From the NCBI GenBank assembly GCA_910577195.1, contig CAJTLP010000007.1, positions 38,929 through 102,928 on the forward strand: 64,000 nucleotides of DNA, in the 5' to 3' direction. Shown here one piece after another: positions 53,161 to 61,337 of the stretch (its first letter is position 1; each line of letters begins with the position of its first letter). The position numbers and the translations under genes are program-made. The notes under the pieces were generated by a model. The model saw only the letters and a program-made list of their open reading frames with translations, was not told the DNA's origin and did not search any database. The stretch is from an uncultured Eubacterium sp. (GTDB lineage: Bacteria; Bacillota; Clostridia; Oscillospirales; Acutalibacteraceae).

Positions 53161-54996
53161 TTAAGAAAGCGGTTTCATCGTGGGGAACAACAAAACGTCA
53201 CGGATTGAATAGTTATCTGTAAGGAGCATTACCAGTCTGTCAATGCCGATACCGAGACCGCCTGTAGGAGGCATACCGTATTCAAGTGCGGTAACAAAAT
53301 CGTGGTCAATCATATTTGCCTCGTCGTCACCTGCTTCTCTGAGCTTCATCTGAGCTTCAAAGCGTGACATCTGGTCAATCGGATCATTCAGCTCCGAATA
53401 AGCATTACCGTATTCACCGCCGAGAATGAACAGCTCGAATCTTTCGGTAAGTACAGGGCAGTCAGGCTTTCTCTTTGTAAGCGGACTGATTTCAACAGGG
53501 TAGTCCATAATGAATGTAGGCTGAATGAGGTTTTCCTCTACAAACTCTTCAAAGAAGGAATTCAGTATATCGCCCCAAGTTGCCTTGCCGTTTTCAATCT
53601 CAATGCCCTTTTCCTTTGCAATCTCAATTGCATTTTCATTATCTGACATAAATTCAGCAAAATCAACGCCGCTGAATTTCTTAACAGCCTCTACCATTGT
53701 AAGGCGTGCAAATGGTGTTTCAAGGTCAATTTCAGTACCGTTGAAGGTAATATGAAGATTGCCGTCACAAACCTCATTTGCTGCATTTCTTATAAGAGCC
53801 TCAGCAATATCCATCATACCGTGATAATCGGTATATGCCTGATAAAGCTCAATGCAGGTGAACTCAGGATTATGCCTTACGTCCATACCCTCATTTCTGA
53901 AATTACGTCCGATTTCATAAACGCGTTCCATACCGCCCACAATCAGTCTCTTAAGATAAAGCTCTGTTGCGATACGGAGATACATATCCATATCAAGCGA
54001 ATTATGGTGCGTGATAAACGGTCTTGCTGCTGCACCGCCTGCGATATTGTTGAGAATCGGTGTTTCAACCTCAACAAAGCCAAGATTGTCAAGATAAGAT
54101 CTGATTGAAGAAATAATCTTTGAACGCTTGATAAATGTATCCTTAACATCAGGATTCATAATCATATCAAGATAACGCTTTCTGTAACGTGTATCCGTAT
54201 CGGTAAGGCCGTGAAATTTCTCAGGGAGCGGAAGCAGAGATTTTGAAAGAAGCGTAATCTTCTTAGCGTGTACGGAAATTTCGCCTGTTCTGGTTTTGAA
54301 AACAAAGCCGTCAACCTGAACAATGTCGCCTAAATCCCACTTTTTGAACTCTTTGAACTCTCCTTCACCGATATCGTTCATACGAACATATACCTGAATT
54401 CTGCCTGTCCTGTCGCGGACATCAATGAAGTTCGCCTTACCCATATCTCTCCAGGTCATAATACGGCCGCAGATGGATACATCCTTTTCCTCAAGTTCCT
54501 CAAAGTTATCTGTAATCTGCTGAGCGAAATGCGTCTGGGTAGCCTTTGTAATCTCAAAAGGATCACAGCCTGCTGCCTGCAAATCCTTAAGCTTGTTGAT
54601 ACGAATCTGCTTCTGCTCGTTTTCCGAAAGAACAACCTCAGCCATCTGCATCTGAGCTGCATTGGCATTGTTGCCTATTTTTTCAATATTCTCAAGTGCC
54701 TCAGCCTCACTGTCTGCAGCACCCTCAAGAGCAACCGCACCTGTCTGTAAAAACAGTGTATACTTAACCTTATCTCCGTCAGCTTCAACAAGATACTTCG
54801 GATTGGTTTTTTCCTCGTCATTCTGAAGCGTGTTCTGAACCTTCATTCTGCTGTTCTTCTTAACAGCCTTAACACCCCTCTTGCACATATCCTCCTTTTC
54901 AAAAACAGGACTTGTGCCCACTGACTTATCATCAATAAATAATTCAAATGTGAAAGTACCGTCACCTGACTTAGTGATTTCAAACTTTCCAGCCAT
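53161..54996 (-). CDS. lysS: Lysyl-tRNA synthetase (class II) with a YegP-like N-terminal extension
   Basis: Charges tRNA-Lys. From about residue 120 the protein is a normal class II LysRS: anticodon-binding OB fold (ISVHAKKITLLSKS), motif 2 region RNFRNEGMDVRHNPEFTCIE and motif 3 GGLGIGIDRLVMLL near the C-terminus. Residues 1-110 are extra. They look like two YegP/DUF1508-like repeats (residues 4-50, KFEITKSGDGTFTFEL to GVKAVKKN; and 66-110, PKYLVEADGDKVKYTLFL to LENIEKIGNN). Total 611 residues, against about 495 usually. The stop of greA is 22 nt upstream. Confidence 0.93.
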   Translation of the reverse strand: MAGKFEITKSGDGTFTFELFIDDKSVGTSPVFEKEDMCKRGVKAVKKNSRMKVQNTLQNDEEKTNPKYLVEADGDKVKYTLFLQTGAVALEGAADSEAEALENIEKIGNNANAAQMQMAEVVLSENEQKQIRINKLKDLQAAGCDPFEITKATQTHFAQQITDNFEELEEKDVSICGRIMTWRDMGKANFIDVRDRTGRIQVYVRMNDIGEGEFKEFKKWDLGDIVQVDGFVFKTRTGEISVHAKKITLLSKSLLPLPEKFHGLTDTDTRYRKRYLDMIMNPDVKDTFIKRSKIISSIRSYLDNLGFVEVETPILNNIAGGAAARPFITHHNSLDMDMYLRIATELYLKRLIVGGMERVYEIGRNFRNEGMDVRHNPEFTCIELYQAYTDYHGMMDIAEALIRNAANEVCDGNLHITFNGTEIDLETPFARLTMVEAVKKFSGVDFAEFMSDNENAIEIAKEKGIEIENGKATWGDILNSFFEEFVEENLIQPTFIMDYPVEISPLTKRKPDCPVLTERFELFILGGEYGNAYSELNDPIDQMSRFEAQMKLREAGDDEANMIDHDFVTALEYGMPPTGGLGIGIDRLVMLLTDNYSIRDVLLFPTMKPLS

Positions 54997-55017
54997 ATAT
55001 CTTACCTCGTATAAAAA

Positions 55018-55485
55018 TTAGTCTATTGTTATAATTTCCAGCTCAAGATTACCGATAGGTGCCTCAACAACAACGGTCTCGCCAACCTTTGCGCCCATAA
55101 GTGCCTTACCTACAGGGCTTTCATCTGAAATCTTGCCTTCTGCAGGATTTGACTGAGCAAAACCTACAATCTCATATGTTGCCTGAGTATTATCATTTTT
55201 TCTTACAACCGTAACCTTTGTACCCATACTTACGGTGTCTGAGCTTGCAGCATCAATAATTACTGAATTGTCAAGCTGATATTCAAGCTCGCTGATACGT
55301 GCCTCAATCTTAGCCTGTTCTGACTTTGCCTCGTCGTACTCACTGTTTTCTGAAAGGTCACCGTATGAACGCGCTACCTTAAGTTTTTCTGCTATATCAA
55401 TTCTGCCTTCGGTTTTAAGGAAGTCTAACTCTTTTTCAAGCTCTGCCTTACCTGCTGCAGTCATTTTAAATTGTTTTGTTGCCAT
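55018..55485 (-). CDS. greA: Transcription elongation factor GreA
   Basis: Rescues arrested RNA polymerase by stimulating transcript cleavage. The N-terminal coiled coil (residues 8-75) has the acidic tip (DLSENSEYDEAK), and the C-terminal FKBP-like domain has SPVGKALMGAKVGE. 155 residues. First gene of greA-lysS, a common Firmicute order, behind a perfect promoter. Confidence 0.95.
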   Translation of the reverse strand: MATKQFKMTAAGKAELEKELDFLKTEGRIDIAEKLKVARSYGDLSENSEYDEAKSEQAKIEARISELEYQLDNSVIIDAASSDTVSMGTKVTVVRKNDNTQATYEIVGFAQSNPAEGKISDESPVGKALMGAKVGETVVVEAPIGNLELEIITID

Positions 55486-55520
55486 AATAAAATCTCCTTA
55501 TCGCATTATTTAATTATTTT

Positions 55521-55549
55521 ATTATATATTATAATTATTATAGTGTCAA
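55521..55549 (-). promoter_or_regulatory. Consensus promoter of greA-lysS
   Basis: On the minus strand TTGACA (55544-55549), 17-nt spacer, TATAAT (55521-55526). Confidence 0.8.
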
Positions 55550-55581
55550 GTTTTTGATATTCACAGCACCTGCAAATATGC

Positions 55582-56463
55582 TTAACCGATTTTTGATTTT
55601 TTCATTTTAAGAACAATCATAACAGCCACAACTATTACAAGCGCAACCGAACATCTGATCGCCGTGTTTCTAAGCAGTTTATCTGTAAATACCATATTAC
55701 CAAAAACCTCTTTTGAAAACTGCCCGGAGTCAAAACGCGAAGCAAAATAATCTGTATTATCAATGACTTTATACTGCGAATCATATTCGATAACCACGAA
55801 ACGATGATCGGTGCCGTTCGTCTTTCCGGTGTCTGAAAAGGTCATCTCAATATCCAGCACCACTTCATAGGCAGCAGTGATTTTATCCATATCCACTACA
55901 GCGGAAATATCTATTCCTCCGATATCCGATAAATCGCCGTCTGTTCTTGTGTAAGCTTTTCTCAGCTCATTTTTAAGATACTCAAGCTGTTCGTCTGAAT
56001 ATACAATCATTCTGTCAAATTCAACACTGCTTTCCCACTGTCCGAATTTATGGAGCATTTCCTTTTCACTGTTCTGAAACAGCTTAACAGCCAGCTCGTC
56101 GATTGTCCTGAAAGTAAACGGAAAATAATCCGTCCTGTTCACCTCGTCAATATACTCTTCCAGTGTAAGCCCCTGACGCTGTGCATACTTTGTATACAGC
56201 AGATTGTAATAGCTTTCTTCATCAATAAATACCATTTCAGAATATGTATCATAATCAAAATCCATATAAGCCTTGCAATATCTCTCTGCTGCTTTTTCAA
56301 CCTCTTGATTACGCGGTCCAAAGTCAGCAAAAAGGAATATAACACAAAGCAGAATAGCCGAAATTAAAGCAGTTATAATCACGATTACAGCCTTGTCAGC
56401 CGTAGAAATTTTTCTGTGCTTATTTTCAACAATCAAATCTTTATCAGCTTCATTATTCATCAT
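55582..56463 (-). CDS. Hypothetical bitopic membrane protein
   Basis: 293 residues with a membrane span near the N-terminus (VIVIITALISAILLCVIFLF, about 25-45) and another at the C-terminus (SVALVIVVAVMIVLKM). The part between is acidic and mixed alpha/beta; the stretch AAERYCKAYMDFDYDTYSEM resembles NTF2-like or lipocalin-type Firmicute surface domains, but I do not recognise a family with confidence. The start is ATG 56463 with AGAGG upstream; a GTG two codons earlier is possible. Confidence 0.55.
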   Translation of the reverse strand: MMNNEADKDLIVENKHRKISTADKAVIVIITALISAILLCVIFLFADFGPRNQEVEKAAERYCKAYMDFDYDTYSEMVFIDEESYYNLLYTKYAQRQGLTLEEYIDEVNRTDYFPFTFRTIDELAVKLFQNSEKEMLHKFGQWESSVEFDRMIVYSDEQLEYLKNELRKAYTRTDGDLSDIGGIDISAVVDMDKITAAYEVVLDIEMTFSDTGKTNGTDHRFVVIEYDSQYKVIDNTDYFASRFDSGQFSKEVFGNMVFTDKLLRNTAIRCSVALVIVVAVMIVLKMKKSKIG

Positions 56464-56560
56464 GTGCACCTCTTTTAACAGAATTTCTGCAAATTAAAGC
56501 ATCTGCAAAAACGCACTCAAGTCAAGGCAATTATACTATAACTTATATCATAATGCAACA

Positions 56561-56587
56561 AAAGAGCAGACTGTACGTCTGCTCTTT
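56561..56587 (-). terminator. Terminator of the superoxide dismutase gene
   Basis: AAAGAGCAGAC and GTCTGCTCTTT form an 11-bp stem with a 5-nt loop, about 15 nt after the stop, followed by TTGTTG. Confidence 0.65.
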
Positions 56588-56601
56588 ACACTAAATTATA
56601 A

Positions 56602-57135
56602 CTATCGTTTATTAAAGGATTTTATCTCACCGCAGGCTATCTTTTCTCCTGCATTTCCTGACGGCTGCGTTTTAAAATCGTCAGGATTAGAATGAATAAT
56701 TACCGTCTTTCCGATGATTTCACTAACTGTAAATCTGTCCGTCAAAAAAAGGGAAAAGGCATATCCATCATTCCCGAAAAAAGGAGGCAAATCACCTGCA
56801 TGGTATGGATGCTCGCAATGCTCAGGATTGTAATGCGTTCCTGCATCTGCAAACGGATCATCTTCATTTCCGCTGCAGCAGGAACCACTGTGTATATGAA
56901 ATGCAAATATTTTGTCGCTGCAAACCTCATTGCTTGTCGGCAATCCGAAAACTTCAGACAAAATAAGTACACCTGATTTTATCTGATAAAATTTCACAGT
57001 ACCGTTTATACAGGAATATTCAGAACTGCCTTTGACACACGCCATTGCATCAGGTGCTCTGTTCAACCGAGATAAATAGGCTCTCACCATGCTTGTATTC
57101 TTTTTATTTCCGTTCAAAAAATCACTCCGTTTCAT
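56602..57135 (-). CDS. Cu/Zn-type superoxide dismutase family protein
   Basis: 177 residues, no signal peptide. Metal ligands by motif: FHIHSG (H80, H82), GTHYNP (H101), HPYHAGDLPPFF (H109, H112, D115) and VIIHSNPDDF (H148); the copper and zinc sets are complete. Cysteines equivalent to the conserved disulfide are present (C86 or C87 and C168). NAGEKIACGEI has Lys where the electrostatic-guidance Arg normally sits. A cytosolic Cu/Zn SOD in a presumed anaerobe is unusual. Confidence 0.85.
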   Translation of the reverse strand: MKRSDFLNGNKKNTSMVRAYLSRLNRAPDAMACVKGSSEYSCINGTVKFYQIKSGVLILSEVFGLPTSNEVCSDKIFAFHIHSGSCCSGNEDDPFADAGTHYNPEHCEHPYHAGDLPPFFGNDGYAFSLFLTDRFTVSEIIGKTVIIHSNPDDFKTQPSGNAGEKIACGEIKSFNKR

Positions 57136-57181
57136 ATAATCTATTTTATGAAAATTATGAAAAGAAGTGAGATATATTCAC

Positions 57182-57218
57182 AAAAAGAAAAAGCACCACA
57201 CAGGTGCTTTTTCTTTTT
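57182..57218. terminator. Strong symmetrical terminator
   Basis: A perfect 16-bp stem with a 5-nt loop; its A- and T-rich bases act as the tract in either direction. It separates the SOD gene from the accessory region and would stop transcripts coming from gajB. Confidence 0.85.
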
Positions 57219-57261
57219 GTCTGAGGAATACAAAAAAGATGTATTTTGCAATTTTGTGTAT

Positions 57262-57281
57262 GGATTTGAACCCTTAAATGT
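57262..57281. other. tRNA T-arm-like fragment at the island edge
   Basis: GGATTTGAACCCTT resembles the T-arm of a tRNA read on the opposite strand. It agrees at 12 of 14 positions with the T-arm of tRNA-Ala at 63921-63996 (GGACTTGAACCCCT). It lies between the terminator at 57182-57218 and gajB and may be the remnant of an integration site; support is weak. Confidence 0.3.
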
Positions 57282-57324
57282 TTTCTGATTATGAAAATAA
57301 TCAATTATAAACATAATGAAAAAT

Positions 57325-59181
57325 CTACCTTTCTATGATTGTCGCAATACCTGGTGTCTGTAACAATTCAAAGAATTCATTGATTTGATCATGTGATTGC
57401 TTTGGATACTTACTTGTATAGCGATACTTACAAAAGGTAAATAGTATCTCTTTTTTAGCACGAGATAGCGCAACGAAGAATGTGCATCTATCTTCATCAG
57501 GCTGATTCTTAAAACTCCAAAATGCAGAATCTTCAAGTCCTACAAAATATACTGTATCATACTCTAATCCTTTGCTTTTATGAATTGTCATAATCGGAAC
57601 CGAATGTAGTCCCTGAAAGTTTTCTATGGCAAGCACCCAATCCATCTGTGTAGTTTCAAGCTCTATCCACATATAATCCTGAAACTTATTTAATAGATCA
57701 CGTAGATATGTTCCTTGGTTATATGTCGGGAACATAGCCTTTATGTGTTTGATTCCCCAGAATTGTATTGCATGCCTTAGCAACACCTGAAAATTTTTCT
57801 TACACGCAACACTTTTCATCATATTACTTAATTGCTCTAACTCTGAACCAAGATTATCTTGCATTCTGAAATAATCGTCATTTGATTGCAACGAATTTAT
57901 ACTCCATAGTTCAGCCGTTGCTGATACTATGAATTCCCAGTCATGTGGGCGTTTTCTATCAACAGCTAAATGTAACAATGCAATTAACATTTCTACAATT
58001 GGTTCTTTGATTAAGTCTTGATAATCATTCTCGATACGAGCACAAATCTGATAATTATTAAGTTCAGCAATAATTTTGGGAGCATAGTCTTGTGGCCTCT
58101 GTTTACAGAGAATGCACAACTTATTCGGCTCAATCCCAGACGAAATTTGTTCAAATATGTGTTCTGCCATTATTTTTGCTTCGATATCTTCATCTTCAGC
58201 TATAATCAAAGATACCGCACCATCATCTGGATTCCATTTGTCAGAAACACATATAGTACAATCATTTTCATTTAGTGAAGCATACATCTTCCTCTGTAAA
58301 TCGACAAGTCTTGGAGCCGATCGATGATTCATAATTAGTCTTTGAGTTTCCGAATTAAACTCTGTTACAAAATCGTTGAACACCGTTTTTCGTGCTCCCG
58401 CCCATACCATAATGCGTTGTTTATTGTCACCAACTGCTGTCATTATTGAGTCTGAATTCCAAAAGCACTGTTTTATAAGTTTATATTGCAAATCTGTGGT
58501 ATCCTGAAACTCATCTAAAAAGATATATTTATAGGTAAGTTGCAAACCCCGTTTTATTTTGGTATTTGTCCTAATAATGAATTCTGCAAGGATACATATC
58601 ATTTTAAAGGATAAAGATGGCTTATAACCATCAAAACCTTTCAGTAGTAACTCCCACACATTTTCTCCCAAATCATTTCGAGAAAAAGGTAATTCTACCG
58701 TTTCAAGCACACGCTCATAGCATGATCTTAACTTATAGGTCGGCAAATTTAGTGAATTGTTGTACCCCACTTTTCTAAAAGCAGCATCAATAATATTTGC
58801 ATCATTAACCAAATAATCAGCATTAGGTCTTACATACTCTGGAAGAGCAAATCGAAAATGATCCAAAATACTTTTAGAAAACGCATCGTAAGTCATTGAC
58901 ATAAATCGAGTTTCTATTTCTTTTCCACATCTTTTTATCACTCTTTTTTTTAGATTATCGGCAGCATCCTTCTTAAAACTTATTGCTAATATTTTTTGTG
59001 GGTCTTTACAAATGCTTGTTTGAAAAAGATAACTGGCTTTTTGAGCTAACAGTTCAGTTTTTCCTGCGCCTGGGCCAGCAACAACAAGAACATTTTTTCT
59101 TGTTTTAACCGCTGCTTTAGCATTTTCTTCTAAAGCAACACCATCACATGGAATCCACTTTTCTGGAACAACAATTTTCAT
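57325..59181 (-). CDS. gajB: UvrD/Rep-like helicase, GajB of a Gabija-type defence system
   Basis: SF1 helicase. Walker A VAGPGAGKT (residues 35-42), DEFQDTTDLQYKLI (motif II), the long MTIHKSKGLEYDTVYFVGLED (motif V area) and FVALSRAKKE (motif VI) are intact. 618 residues, longer than the roughly 500 of the studied Bacillus cereus GajB. The start overlaps the gajA stop (TAATG), so the two are translationally coupled. In Gabija, GajB works with the GajA nuclease against phage DNA. Base composition is clearly more AT-rich than that of the neighbouring housekeeping genes. Confidence 0.82.
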   Translation of the reverse strand: MKIVVPEKWIPCDGVALEENAKAAVKTRKNVLVVAGPGAGKTELLAQKASYLFQTSICKDPQKILAISFKKDAADNLKKRVIKRCGKEIETRFMSMTYDAFSKSILDHFRFALPEYVRPNADYLVNDANIIDAAFRKVGYNNSLNLPTYKLRSCYERVLETVELPFSRNDLGENVWELLLKGFDGYKPSLSFKMICILAEFIIRTNTKIKRGLQLTYKYIFLDEFQDTTDLQYKLIKQCFWNSDSIMTAVGDNKQRIMVWAGARKTVFNDFVTEFNSETQRLIMNHRSAPRLVDLQRKMYASLNENDCTICVSDKWNPDDGAVSLIIAEDEDIEAKIMAEHIFEQISSGIEPNKLCILCKQRPQDYAPKIIAELNNYQICARIENDYQDLIKEPIVEMLIALLHLAVDRKRPHDWEFIVSATAELWSINSLQSNDDYFRMQDNLGSELEQLSNMMKSVACKKNFQVLLRHAIQFWGIKHIKAMFPTYNQGTYLRDLLNKFQDYMWIELETTQMDWVLAIENFQGLHSVPIMTIHKSKGLEYDTVYFVGLEDSAFWSFKNQPDEDRCTFFVALSRAKKEILFTFCKYRYTSKYPKQSHDQINEFFELLQTPGIATIIER

Positions 59182-61250
59182 TATTTTTCTCCTTGCAATG
59201 CTTTTTCTGCAGCAGCGACCAATCGTTCAAACACAGGTGGCATAGCAGAAGCCAACATACCATCACTAATTTGTGAGAATGCCTCAATATGAGTGGATGG
59301 TTTCCCTCTGTTAAGGAAAAAGTAAGTATACCACACCATTAATTTCTTTTGGGATTCAGAATACGTTTTTCCGTTTCCACCACAATATTTCAATGTGTGA
59401 TGCACGTCATCAGTAACTCGTTTTTCATATTCCGGATAGCACATGCCAGAGGACTCAATATCAATAATAAATTTCTGATGTTTTTGACCATTCTCATCAA
59501 CCATTAGCCGAGGTCCTTCTTTTTCACTAAGTAGGTCTTTATAAATATGCTCATAATGTTCCAACATCAGAAAATCAATATCTAAAGGCGATGAAAAGAA
59601 AATATTGTATTGTTCCAACATAGTTATCCAACCTTGTAAACCTTCAGTCTCTTTAATATCCCAATTATGCATTCCTTCAAAATCTACATCAGATAAAATA
59701 CCATCACATGTTTGCAATAATGTATTTTTATCACAACCATTTTGGATTAGCTGTCTCAAAACATACTTAATGCGACCCCAACCGCCACCTTCTCGTTCTT
59801 TGTCTAAATCCAGTAGTGTAATATACGGTATACATAGATCATTAAGCAGTCTCCAAAAATGATTTACATGCCTTCCGCCTAGTGGAACAATTGAGATTCC
59901 GCTGGTATCTATATTTCCATTTTTTGCATTCCAAATCCTAGGTAATATAATTTCTTCACTGTCACCTTCACCTAAAATTACAAGTTTAGCGAAATATAAT
60001 TCTGGATATGCTTTAACAGCTTCCTTTATGAACTTGTACTGGTCTGCCATTTTCTCCTTATCCGGCAATGTGATTGAGCAAACTTTTGTAGTGCAATCAT
60101 TGGCATCAAGACGAAAATACCTTAACTTTTCCGGGTCAAATCGTTTGATAATCGCTGTGGAATGAGATGTCAACACAGTCTGCGCATTACTTTTTGATGC
60201 TATTTTTTTTAGATTTGAAACCAACTGTCCAATTAAATGAGGTGCAATATGGTTTTCTGGTTCTTCCAGAGCAATAATTGTTAAAATAGGTGGCTTGTGA
60301 TTGAATGAAACATGTTCGGGATCTGTAAGTATTTCTTGCTGGATTTTTGATTCAACATCAAGAATACTATCAACTAAAGAAATATAAAACAGCGAGCGCA
60401 AACCATCACTCATATCATTAATCGTACATTCTTTTCCTGTTATTGTAGGCAAAAATACAACCTCCGATTTTTTAATAGAAGAATCAATATCAGTACTATT
60501 AAAACGCAACTGTGCATTTGAATATCGCATATCGGAATCGTATGTTTCCCATTGTGTATGTATGGATGTACCGAGAATTGAAACACCTTTTTCTTCTAAA
60601 AACTGGTCGTTTAATTCTTGAATTTTGGTTTTAACCTTGCCTTGTGTAGTTGCACTCCAATTGATACTATTCATGATTTGGTGCATCATTGTGCCAGAAG
60701 CATTTTTTAATTGCTTGGAAGGGTCTCTAACTGCAGGTACATATATTACCCTAATGCGATCCAAGTCTTTTCGATTTGCAGGACTTTTGAATTCTTCGGT
60801 AATTTCTTCACTTTCCGGACAGGTTATATAATAAATTTTACTTTCAATTGCGCCTTCCACATTACTGCTTTTTTCCCAGGTTGCTTCTAAACGAATACGT
60901 AAATATGGTGTTCCATCAGGCATATCTACAACTAAGCTCTTAAAAAAGGTTGGAACAGAAGAAGTGCCTTCTTTGCCGTTTTCTAATTCATCAAAAGTGA
61001 ATACCGCTTCGATATACAGCTCTTGTGATTCCAAGTCTTCCGGTTTCATATCCTTCGGAAGATGAAAGTCGCTTCGTTTTAAGATGCGATCACCGGTATT
61101 ATTCGAAAACATGCAATTCAACGCTAATAATGCTGCTGTTTTTCCTGAACTATTGTTGCCAATAAACGATGTAATATTTTCGATCAGAATTGTTTGTTCG
61201 TTGTTTCCAAAACAACGATAGTTACATAGTTTTAGTTTCGACAATTTCAT
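59181..61250 (-). CDS. gajA: OLD-family ATPase/TOPRIM nuclease, GajA of a Gabija-type defence system
   Basis: 689 residues. The N-terminal ABC-type ATPase has Walker A GNNSSGKT (about 31-38), a signature-like MSDGLRS near 280, Walker B IALEEPENH (about 327-334) and a SH H-loop near 362. The C-terminal TOPRIM nuclease has VILGEGDSEE (acidic E about 428) and LLDLDKE (D about 481-483). This is GajA/class 2 OLD architecture with a UvrD helicase directly downstream. Characterised GajA is about 580 residues, so this one carries about 110 extra, mostly after TOPRIM. The start is ATG 61250 with GGGAG 8 nt upstream; a GTG 6 nt earlier is an alternative. Confidence 0.83.
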   Translation of the reverse strand: MKLSKLKLCNYRCFGNNEQTILIENITSFIGNNSSGKTAALLALNCMFSNNTGDRILKRSDFHLPKDMKPEDLESQELYIEAVFTFDELENGKEGTSSVPTFFKSLVVDMPDGTPYLRIRLEATWEKSSNVEGAIESKIYYITCPESEEITEEFKSPANRKDLDRIRVIYVPAVRDPSKQLKNASGTMMHQIMNSINWSATTQGKVKTKIQELNDQFLEEKGVSILGTSIHTQWETYDSDMRYSNAQLRFNSTDIDSSIKKSEVVFLPTITGKECTINDMSDGLRSLFYISLVDSILDVESKIQQEILTDPEHVSFNHKPPILTIIALEEPENHIAPHLIGQLVSNLKKIASKSNAQTVLTSHSTAIIKRFDPEKLRYFRLDANDCTTKVCSITLPDKEKMADQYKFIKEAVKAYPELYFAKLVILGEGDSEEIILPRIWNAKNGNIDTSGISIVPLGGRHVNHFWRLLNDLCIPYITLLDLDKEREGGGWGRIKYVLRQLIQNGCDKNTLLQTCDGILSDVDFEGMHNWDIKETEGLQGWITMLEQYNIFFSSPLDIDFLMLEHYEHIYKDLLSEKEGPRLMVDENGQKHQKFIIDIESSGMCYPEYEKRVTDDVHHTLKYCGGNGKTYSESQKKLMVWYTYFFLNRGKPSTHIEAFSQISDGMLASAMPPVFERLVAAAEKALQGEK

Positions 61251-61337
61251 ATTCACATCTCCCTACTTTATGAATTCAAGTATACATAGATTTTTTAACC
61301 TAATACTATATAGTTGGTAAAAATAAATATAGACATT

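Noticed and set aside
57262..57281. Definite attachment site copied from the tRNA-Ala 3' end
   Set aside because: Only 12 of 14 positions match, the match does not extend to the CCA end, and a terminator-like hairpin lies between the tRNA and the island; kept only as a weak possibility.
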